Position numbers and translations under genes: made by a program. Positions 33,901-45,900 of a DNA stretch of 64,000 nt are shown here, piece by piece (position 1 is the stretch's first letter; every line of letters begins with the position of its first letter). The stretch lies in NCBI RefSeq assembly GCF_026230105.1, contig NC_079475.1, positions 37,260,086-37,324,085 of the forward strand. Reading direction: 5' to 3'. This DNA is from Diorhabda sublineata (Eukaryota > Arthropoda > Insecta > Coleoptera > Chrysomelidae). The notes under the pieces are model-generated. The model saw nothing but the letters and a program-made list of their open reading frames with translations. It had not been told where the DNA came from and did not search any database.

Positions 33901-36900
33901 TTCTCTGCTCCCTTTAGACTCTAATCTTTCACATGTCCAAAATTTGATGTACTTTTTAATAATTCTTCATAAGAACCTTCACAAGTTCATCGTATCTGTC
34001 AGGTTGACTGTTTCCCTGAACTAGGTTTTTTCAACATATACTTGGGTATCCAACAATTTATTGTTTAGTACAAGAGGTTTAAGTCTGATGATTCATTTTA
34101 GTACTACTCAAGAGAATCACACCCTCATTGATGGTACAGTCTGGCAAAAAACTCGAACTGAAGGACTTGAGGTGATGAACGAACTGGTCTAAGCGCAGAC
34201 TGGTAGGAATAACGTTGCCATATTACTTGTAGTGTTGCCAGTTTCTTAAAAATTTCTCATATAGTATGAAGAAACTGTTTTAGTGTTACTATTAAATAAT
34301 AATGATCTGCCATAAATGTTATGTAAGAAACTCAATAAGAATTTTATTCTTCTCATGTCGTTTCTTATAAATATGTTATATGAATTATATTCCAAATGAC
34401 AATTTCTCACCTGTATAAAAACGGATATCATGGTAGCAATTCCACCGAAGACGAAATATAAACAATATTTATAAGTTTCAGTCCTTACAATATCTTCATC
34501 AGCAATTGCTAGTGTCTAGAAGTGAATAGAAACAAATTATAAACATAAAAACGTGAAATTAAGTTAACAAAAACAACACCTCTCTGGAAAACTCTTCGAG
34601 TGTACAGGGTAGAAAAGAAAGGTCTCTATTCTTCTCTATTCACAAATATTATCAGTTTATAAGATGATAATTTAATTATTGACATGTATGTTAGACATTG
34701 TAATTGTTGTAAGTGAGTGTGTTCAGTATGGAGATCACCAACTTTTCCAAAAATACCAATTCTCTCGTTATTAAAACATACCGAATTTTGATTTCAGTTT
34801 TTAGGCGTTTTAAATAAAGAAAATACATCTATTTACTACTGTTTTCTACCACCCTGCATGAAGTACTTTAGACACACTTTCTAGTGCATTAAACATTACG
34901 CACCAATGCGTGAAGAAACATACTTTAAGCAGTAGTGAGTAAAAAAATGTATTATTAAGGTCTCCGAAGCGGAAGGTTGTTTTTGTATATCGACTATTTT
35001 TTATTTTATAATTTAACTTTATGGAGCTTCAGTGCATGAGGTATTTTAATGAAAATTATATATTTACTCCTAAGATGCTCCCAAATAATACAGCAAACAC
35101 TGGCATTCCGCATCCCACTACAATGGATCCAGCACAAGCTAAAAGAATATACGGCCATTCCGGGGCGTTCATTTTTACTATCTCCCATATCGATACAGAG
35201 TTATCGACCAAAAAGTCATCTATTTCTTTATATTTCTCCTAAAAGACAAAGTTAAATCAATACAGTACAACATCGTAAATCCGGAATCGCTGGGAAAGGA
35301 TTTTCCGAATTTTATGTGAATGCATTTATGGTGGCGCTATCTATCACGTTAACGAGAAATCATATCGCATTACATAATAATGTAAACAGTGGGAGAGGTA
35401 TGCATAAAATATAATAAAATCGCGTTTAAAACTGCATAAAAACATTTATAAAATAATAATAGAATAATATGTTGGAAAGTTCACCAAAAGAATATTTTGA
35501 AAAAATTTTACTTCGATAGACCCTCGATTTAAAATAATTCAAGTTTTCAATAATTTGAAAGGATTTAAAGGGTCACCAAAAGCATATTATCAACACGTTT
35601 TACTTCAACAGTCACTCGCTTCAAGAATTTGATGTTTGTAACAGTTGGAAATGATTTAAAGGTCTACCAAAAGAATATTTTGAAAAAATTTTACTTCGAT
35701 AGACCCTCGATTTAAAATAATTCAAGTTTTCAATAATTTGAAAGGATTTAAAGGTTCACCAAAAGCATATTATCAATACGTTTTACTTCAACGGTCACTC
35801 GCTTCAAGAAATTGAAGATTACCACAGTTGGAAACGATTTAAAGGTTCACCAAAAGCACATTCTAAAAAAAATTACTTCGATAGACCCTCACATTAAAAT
35901 AATTAAAGTTTTCAATAATTTGAAAGGATTGAAAGGTTCACCAAAAGCATATTATCGACACGTTTTACTTCAACAGTCACACGCTTCAAGAATTTGATGT
36001 TTGTAACAGTTGGAAATGATTTAAAGGTTCACCAAAAGCACATTTTAAAAAAATATTACTTCGATAGACCCTCACATTAAAATAATTAAAGTTTTCAATA
36101 ATTTGAAAGGATTGAAAGGTTCACCAAAAGCATATTATCGACACGTTTTACTTCAACAGTCACTCGCTTCAAGAATTTGATGTTTGTAACAGTTGGAAAT
36201 GATTTAAAGGTCTACCAAAAGAATATTTTGAAAAAATTTTACTTCGATAGACCCTCGATTTAAAATAATTCAAGTTTTCAATAATTTGAAAGGATTTAAA
36301 GGTTCACCAAAAGCATATTATCAACACATTTTACTTCAACAGTCACTCGCTTCAAGAATTTGATGTTTGTAACAGTTGGAAATGATTTAAAGGTCTACCA
36401 AAAGAATATTTTGAAAAAATTTTACTTCGATAGACCCTCGATTTAAAATAATTCAAGTTTTCAATAATTTGAAAGGATTTAAAGGTTCACCAAAAGCATA
36501 TTATCAACACATTTTACTTCAACAGTCACTCGCTTCAAGAATTTGATGTTTGTAACAGTTGGAAATGATTTAAAGGTCCACCAAAAGAATATTTTGAAAA
36601 AATTTTACTTCGATAGACCCTCGCTTTAAAATAATTCAAGTTTTCAATAATTTGAAAGGATTTAAAGGTTCACCAAAAGCATATTATCAACACATTTTAC
36701 TTCAACAGTCACTCGCTTCAAGAAATTGAAGATTACCACAATTGGAAACGATTTAAAGGTTCACCAAAAGCATATTATCAACACATTTTACTTCAACAGT
36801 CACTCGCCTCTAAGAAATCGATGTTTCCAATCATATGAAAGAATTTGGAAGTTCACCAAAAGCATATTATGAATACATTATACTACACTAGTCATGACGT

Positions 36901-39900
36901 GACTGCGGTGCAGAATAGAATAGAAGAAACTATTGGCGGATGAAGCAAAGAGCTGTGGAAAACTAGATATATATTTTCCCCATTCCACATAATAGAAAGA
37001 CGGAACTTCTATTGTATCCAATATTTTAAAATTTAAAATATTGTACGTAATAACTATGGGTAATTAGAAAGGCTAATGTGCTTCAATTAATATTCTTTTC
37101 AGATTGACGTAATTTTTTCCCCATCTACCCCTGAGCGGAAGATAATATTAAATATTTCAGGTACTTACATTTTGGTTAGGAGTTTTCACTTCGTCTTCAT
37201 TTTGTAAGATTGAAGAGTCTGTTTTATTCTGATGGGAAACACCAAATTGCTCTGTAGATTTTACTTGCGCCATGACAAGTTTGTAATATTCCTTCTGTAG
37301 TGCCATTAGTTCATCGTGATTTCCCTGTTCTACTACACTTCCATTTTCAAGAACTATAATTTTATTGGCACCTCTAATAGTTGACAATCTGTGTGCTACT
37401 ATTATGGTTGTACATTCGACACTTGCCTAAAAAATAATATTGCAATATCTTGTAATGGATATCTAAACCAGTTATTAGTCAAAGAAATAAAGCCCAAAAA
37501 AAAACAAATCTTAGTAATTTATGAGCAGTCGTGGTATTCCTGTTCAGATATCTCGAAAACTTCCAGGATATTCTCTCAGCCAATTTCGTAATAGATTTTC
37601 TCCAGGAGACGACGTAGATGTCGGTCACCAGATACCTCGTAGACCCATTCTGTCATAATATTCGTGTTCAGCGACCTCGAAATCCTCCGAATAGTGGAAC
37701 TTATCATCAATAATAATTCCTGATGCTCTCCCAAATCGAATGCAGTGTGTTTAATCCATCTTACGGCTCAGAAATTTTCAATTTTTTTTTAATTTATTTC
37801 CTTGACTGAAGTGGACTGTATTAACATTACAATGTTCAATGTCAAATGTATAAAAAATATTCGAAATTGAATTGAAACGAAAATAGTTACTACATTCTAT
37901 ATAATAAAGTCCTCCTTAGTGTCTTTGCCGGCTGGAAAATCTTCATCAGGAAATAAAAAGTAGAAACATATATTCTATAGTATCAATACGTCAAATGTCA
38001 TTACTGCTACAGTTCTATTTCGACAAATATTTCTAAGATATACTAAATTGCAATAAAATTTTACTTACAGCATCTAAAGCGGCTTGAACTTTAGCTTCGC
38101 TGGTATTATCCAAAGCCGAAGTAGCTTCGTCCAATAGTAATAAAGTGGGTTCACGTATCAAAGCTCTGGCGATAGCTATTCTCTGTTTTTGTCCACCAGA
38201 AAGTTGGGCACCCTTTTCTCCTACCAAGGTATTGTATCCATTCGGTAACAATTGAATAAAGTTATGAGCGTTCGCCTTTTTCGCTGCTGTTACAACTTCA
38301 TCATCTGTCGCTCCTTCTTTTCCGTATTTAATGTTTTCCGAGATTGTAGTACCGAAAAGAACCGGTTCTTGACCCACAACACCCATTTGACTTCTCAACC
38401 ATGTTAAATCGAAATCTTTGATTGGGGTACCATCTATCATAACCTAAAAAGTATTATTACTTAGATATATATTTAGAAGCTGTAAATGTTGTTGGTACAG
38501 TTGAAGAATTTATCGGAATTAAGCTTTCCATCGCTTTAGAGCTTAAAGCAGCATATTTTATTGGGAGCTAAATTTCTTCTGCAACGTTAGAAATGTCATA
38601 CGTACCTCTCCAGAATCTGCGTCATAGAGTCGTTGAATGAGCTGAATTACTGTGGATTTTCCGCAACCAGAAGTACCAACGAGTGCCACGGTTTCACCAG
38701 CATCAATATTAAGAGTCAGTTGTTTGAAGATCTTAAATATAAGTATATTGTCAACTGATAAATTAATAAATTACAAGATTCTATCCATAATAGGTGGAAT
38801 GAAAAGTTCACCGTACTCTCGGATTTAACCCAACGTATCGAGCCCTTGGTAAAACAATTCTTTGTGATCAGATTCAAAAAATTTGGATCATTTATTTTCC
38901 CACGCAAAAATTTTGCAATGGATCTAAATGAATAGTAACCTGATGATTGAATGTCCGGACTAAATCCCAGATGTGGTTGGAGTTCCATATTACTACTAAT
39001 ACTACCATTCGGCGTAACCTTCTTAGTAAGTGGTTTACCATTGTCTCATTCTGTAAACTTAGCCCCCATATACCTCGGCATTGATAGTTGACCACCAAGA
39101 AAAATTTCATAATTCCAACAGACACACAACAAGACTTTCCGCTCGAGCCGACTTCCGCCATTTTGTGGTTCTTTGAGCTCGTTTTCTTTGTATCGTCAAA
39201 ATCCCACAAAAGTGGATGACCTGAGCGCCAGCTACCTGCTAGCATCAAATCACTACACTACATAAAATGTGTCGCGCCCTTCAATTTCATATTTTTTATT
39301 TGCTACCAAGGCACGAACTTTTCAACCCACCTGATGAATGTTTTTCTCTTTAATGAACAAATGCAGTAAGACCAAATTATAAAAGTTTTACAAACCAAAC
39401 AATATTGACACGTACAGGTACATCTTTTCTTGAAGGATAAGAAAAGTTAACATTCTTGAATTGGACATGCCCTCGAAGGGAATTGAGTTTTTTTCCTTTT
39501 CCTTTAGATGCGTTAATCGTAGGAGCGTGATTAATGACACTAAATATTTTAGCAGCTGCAGCTTTAGATATTCCGAAAGCTTCTATATAAGGTGACGCTA
39601 TTCCAAAATTCATAGAACCTGTCATGACGCTAAAAAACACCTAAAATAAAAATTATTAATAATATCACAAAACGCACCGAATATATACGGTGCTCAAACC
39701 AAAACTTGACATGGATTTCGCATGCCAGCTCCCATAAAGCACGTCAAACAACTGAATATTTGAATGAGAAAAACATCAAATTAATGTTTCATTCCTTGTA
39801 TTTACCCGATTTATTACCTAATAACTTTTTTTGTTCCCCACAGTCAAACAGAAGATGCAGGGAGAGCGATATTCATCAGCTCAAGAAGCTATTGAAGACT

Positions 39901-42900
39901 TTCAAAACCATTTTTTGTCGATATCAGCTTCAGAGTGAATAAAATACTTTTTTGCTCCTGTTTCACTTTTTGTAATACTTAATAGACAATCCTAGTACTA
40001 AGTTACCTTTGATTTGAAAATTGTCACAGACTTTTTCACGAAAATGTTATACGAGGGTGACGCTATATCACTTTTTCTTATATCTCAAAATATATAGCGT
40101 CTCAGTCACCTTTCAAAATCAAAAGTAACTTTATATTGGCACTTTTATTATCGGTTACTATTTTAGAAAGAAGAATTTGATGTCCACAACTATTTCTAAG
40201 GTTTTTCGCGAATGTTGGTTTGTTTTTGGGAGAGATAGGGACATTTCTATGTAAGATACAGTTAATTTCAGAAATAACTCTGTTATAAGATGAAATTTCC
40301 TCTGCAGGGCTGGGATTGTGGTTTTGTTTCTTAGTGTGGTATCAACTCATGGTGTATGTGTCCGTCTACCACCGTGTGAGGTATAAAAAAGTGAAATAAT
40401 GGGAGCAAAACACAACCAACCACAAGATTCAGAATGTTACAACTATTGTGGGCGTTAAGTTGCATGTTGTCTAAAGAGCTGTATCAAGATATAAATTTTG
40501 TGATCTTGTTGAAATGGTTGTCAAATATTTTCGATATTTTCTATTTTTTATTGATATGCTATCATAATTTCGAATTATTCCTTATGTCTTTCAGTATCTA
40601 CAAGTTTGTTTTTTATTCCATTACATCCCAGTTTTGAAAAACTTGTATTTCAACAAGCTGTGACTCTATTAGATAATTGATGATGACTTTTTGGGTGCGA
40701 AACAAATGCTAACCTAACCTATATGTGATGGTAGTCACAATGAACTAACAGATTCGTAAATTAGTAAAATAAATTCGTATCGTTATTGAGTTAATAATAA
40801 ATATGGAAAACCGAAAATAAAATATTGAATGACATGATATTTAAGATGATAAAAATATAATAACAACTGTTTTCTGATATTTCACCAGTTCCCAATCATC
40901 TCAAAATATAAAGAAAATATTTGTAATCCGATTACATCTATAACAGTTTTCGGAATCCTAATGCTATGTGACACTCTGTACAAAGTATTTCATTTATATA
41001 ACATATTGTTAATTAACTTTCTTGCTACATTGAAATTAGTGTTAAAACGCTTACCGTGACCATATTTTGTGGTGTATATACTGGATCAGATTCATTTCTA
41101 TCTCTTAAAACTAATTTTACACCATACCAGAAAGCAAGGGCGTAGCTAGAGTATATCATTAACCAAAGAAGACCGAATCCTATCGCCCCGAACATAGATC
41201 TTCTGATATTATTCTTTCTAGCGAATATTAAATTTTTGTTATATCTCTCTATTTCTTTTTGTTGTCCGCCGAAAGCAGTCACGGTTCGTATCAATGATAA
41301 TGTTTCGTTTGCTATGGATCCCGCTATACCATAAGCTTCCAATTCATTCTTAGCTAATTTTGTAGTTAACTAAAATATAAAACGTAACGCATTGACCAAA
41401 AGCTGAAATCACGATTGTTTTACGCTTAAACTAAGCTTTGATTATAAAAGTTGAAGGGTTTGATCAAGCAGCTTGATGGTCCATCTAGGAAAAGGGAGAA
41501 GACGTAGGTAGCCGTGAAGTTTTATGAAGTTAATGTTAATATATAAAGTTGCTTATAGTGCGTAAAGTACTACAGGAAGACGAAAATAGGGCAGATAATA
41601 TGAGAATATAAAAATAGAAGAAGAAGAAATAGAAACGAAATTTTTGATTTACTTACCAATCCCACGATACCTAAAGCTATTAACGTTGCTGGTAGCGAGG
41701 TCAAACATATCAATGCTAGTTCCCAACCTTTAGTGAGAGCTATTATTAAAGATGTGATAAATACCACCTGAAATGTCATAAATATGGGTACTTTTTCGCC
41801 AATACCATCTTCAAACTTGAAGAGATCACTAAAAAATATATGAATTACAGTTGACAGTGGTATTAAATCTACAGTTTGAAAATAAAATAAAAGCTTTAGT
41901 GGAATATAAATCAATTCATACGCCTCGTACTTTATGGACTCAGCATTCATTTTCGTTAATGTCTTGGTAGAATATCTTTGGCCATTTATAACACCAACAC
42001 GAACTTAGATTGACCTTAGATTTCATTGGGTGTATTAAAATCAAATATAGTGAATATTCTTGCTCTGTTACTCAGATTTTAACTGCTGTTTTTTGTTGGC
42101 AGAAAAGGAAACCTTACCATGGAAAAGTATGGTTTACGCGAATATCGAAACCGTAGACAAAAAATGTGAAATATTAACCTCTTAAAGAGCCGTTCAATGT
42201 TCATTTGATACATTACACTTTTTAATTAGGCCTTATTAAATAAATTGTTGAGGCGATGAATAGCAGTGGTTGCGGATTTTTGTATATTTTCTAAAATATT
42301 TAACGTAAAGATGAAAGAGACTATTTCCGTTGGATCTCAAATTAGGGAGCCCATAAAAGATAGAGTATTGGAAGAAAATATGTACGATATAGAAAAACGA
42401 GCAAAGATATCTTCTAAAAACATCATTGCAGATTTTAAAGGTAATAATAATAGTGATAAGATGTCTTATCAAGCATTGAGTAGCAACAAGATTCATTTCT
42501 TGTACTCACACCTGGATTTTTTCAGGGAGTTTGAGAACTGTTAGCGATGAGCATGGGAAGAGGTTCTTTCAGAGAATTTTGCAGATAGAGGAGTGCTCTC
42601 AGGGCAAATGGAAGCTCAGGACTTGGCTCAGCACGGTTTGACACTAAAAAAGGACCCAACAGAAGCTCATTGCCATAACACCTCTAATTGTAAATTTATT
42701 CACTGTGTTTTTGTTTCGGTTTATCAATTGTTTGTTAAAATAATAATTTTTGTTTGTTACTTATTCATAAAAACATTTATCGATCAAGGTAAAAAATGTA
42801 AGTGCGGCTCGTGTAATTTTGTTTCGAAAGTTTAAATATTTGTATAGAAAAGTCTATCGTAAGGGTTACTAGTCGTTTTATAGGAGGTTACAATAGAGAA

Positions 42901-45900
42901 ACTTACTCAGCAATTCTGCTAGAAAAATCTCCAGTTTGATTGACATCATACCAACCGACATCTTGATTTAGAATAGCTTTAAGATAAGCCGATCTTATTC
43001 GAAATATCTAGAAAAAGTAATTGATTAAAGTGAGATTATATTCAATAAGAAAATTCTCCCTCTCCATATTAATAAATGGTTATTATGCCCCAATAAAGTA
43101 GTCAACAATCATTTAAAATGTATTAAACAAGCATGTCGCTTTATTTTACATTATATACAAGGGTTGTTAATTATATTTTCATCCTTATCAACACTTCCCT
43201 GCAGATTTGAAAACTGCTCAGGCTCAACCTCTACCAAAAAAGATGGTTCCCAATAACTACCGTTCGATTGCTTTAGTTCCAACCATTGCCAAGGTCATGG
43301 AGAAAGTCGTTAACTGACAAATCTTGAGTCTGCAAACATCAGGGACTTCCTGACCTATGTAACCAATGTAGGGACTCAAGCTATGAAGAATCTAGAGCAA
43401 TCGCACTGTTATATCGAAGGTTTTTGACAGGGTTGGGTATGACAAATAAATAAATAAATTTAGATCGTACGGTTTGTCGTCCTCACGTAACGACTGGCTT
43501 AGTAGCTTTCTAAAAGACCGATCCATTCATGGACATACTTAAGGTTTGTGGTTAACGCTGGTGTTCCCCAGTGATAAATCTTTTCAACTACTCTCTTTCT
43601 CCTACACTCTACTCTACAAAACTGCAAATCTACAGCTTCACCAACGATAGCACACAAGTGTCGTCGTACAAATCATCCGCCCCAATAAACTCGGCTACTA
43701 TCCAAATCCGTTCTGGAGTGGGGGTGGAAGCAATCTAATAGAACTTAACGCAGCAAGGCTAGCACTGTAGCTCATGATTTGATTCTGTCTGGACATAAAA
43801 TATCACAGTTACCGCAAATTGGGTTTGGAACCAATTTGTACTGGCATAGTTACGTGGCCTAACCTAACCAAGGCAGCTTCACAAAGACTTTTAGCTTTCT
43901 TTAAGACCAAAAAGCTATATACCACGCTACAGCTTCTAATCCCTTGAAACCCTTGAAAGGCAAGTGATTCGAGTTGCCAGGTCACGTTTCTTCAAACCGG
44001 TTGCCGACTGGTTGACAACCAGTTGCCCCATCTGTAGCTCCCCATTTAAATACAAAGTTTGTTACTCATTGCAAACTGCTTAGTAATTTGCGTCAGAAAT
44101 GAGTTTCTTTTGAGTTGATCCGTTTGTATTCGGTCAGAGGATGCTAATTAGTATCCCAACTTCATAAACGCTATGTATCTTGACTGATTCAGTTGACTGA
44201 TTCACTTACTGAATAATTTGGGACGTTTGAATTTAGCGAGGTGGAATAAGGGCTCAAAGGAGTAATCAGTAACATGTTAATACGTCGTAAAGTTTACTGC
44301 GAGTGCAAAGAGACAGTTCTATATAGATTATATAATAGTAAAGAAGATGAAAATGAAATTTGTTAAAACACAGTAAGTTTAATTTTAATAATTACACTGT
44401 AATTGTGAAACGATCGTAGTATCAGTTTTTTTGTAATCACTTACCTGTCTAGTGGCGCTGTAATTAAATGACACCGTAGCCAAATAACTGAAAATGAACA
44501 TCCCAACTCCGATTAAGGAATTCATTGATGCAAAATACCGTATACCGTCGAAAAATTTTTCCTCTGCTTTATTTCTTTCATCCAATGTCATACTCATATT
44601 GTACAATGTTTCAGCATATTCAATAATATCTCCTGTTAGCTTACCAAACAAGATGGTATTAAGAGGTTGTATTATTCCAGTAGCTGTAGCAGACAATAGA
44701 CCCAATGCCATGAGACATTTATCAAGTTTATTGGCGAATGAGAACTAAAAAAAAAAACATTAGTGCAATAATGATGCAATCATTTGTAAAAGTTTGACTA
44801 ACAAAAGCTAGACAAACACTTGGTATAGTACCCAATAATCTCGATAAAAGATAAGCACTACACCATGGATGACGAAAGCGTGCAATTTGTTTACTTTGGA
44901 AATTCCAACTCTCAAAAAATTTTAATATTTAAGGCTGATAATGTTGTATTTACCCACGCTAATGTATGGTTGCGAATCATGAATAATGAACAAAAAGATA
45001 CAGAGTAAAATAGTAGCAGCAATTGAGGAAAATAGTAGGGAAATCGAAGATGGATAGGATAAGAAATGAAGTTATTTTAGAGAAGCTTAAACAGGAAACG
45101 AAATAGATGTTGAAACTGGTACGGACACATGACAGGAGCACCCCTAAGTCTAATAATAAAAGTGACAAAAACAAAAAGACAAGAAGGAAAGGAAGATCCA
45201 GGAATATTTGGCTACAACAAGTAGCATGAGAAAGGGAAAGACAAAGGAAAATAATATAACACATGAATGAAGTAGCATTGGATCGGAAGAGTGGAATAAA
45301 TGGATGAAAAGAAAATGCAATCTAAAATCTCAATGCTTTGACACTCGAAGCGGTATGAAGAGTTCTAGAGAAGAAAAAGTTAATTAGTAGGTATTTGGTT
45401 TCCGTTTAGTATCGAATAGATGTATGACCAAGGAGTAGACGCATTAGAAGGACTTGGTCCTTAGGATGTTTGGATGGAACTGAACATGATTAGATTGAGT
45501 CAATTCGCGAGATATTTTTTAGATGCTTTCCATTTGATTTTTACTAATATTAATTACTTGTATTAAATCTGACGGCTAGAGCAGCCGAGAATTGGATTCT
45601 TTTATTTATTGAGTGGATTGAGTAGAAAAATCAACCATATAACAGGACAGAAAAGATTGATTGATAATCAAATTCTTTATATTTAGTTAACAATATGAGT
45701 ACTTACCATACGAAGATATGATACATCTTTTGGTTTTGTTGGTTCTTCTGTGCCGTTAACAAATTTTCTGCAAATGTATATGAATCAACAATTGTGATTA
45801 AGACAAAATAATTTGAAGCATTTTTCTCAGAAGTACCTGGCCTGACCTAGAGATGGCACTGCTTGGAAAGTACCGTTGTATTAGAAAGTACACAATCAAC

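Noticed and set aside
35478..36893. CRISPR array
   Set aside because: Repeats are contiguous 183-bp units without unique spacers, in a eukaryotic intron.
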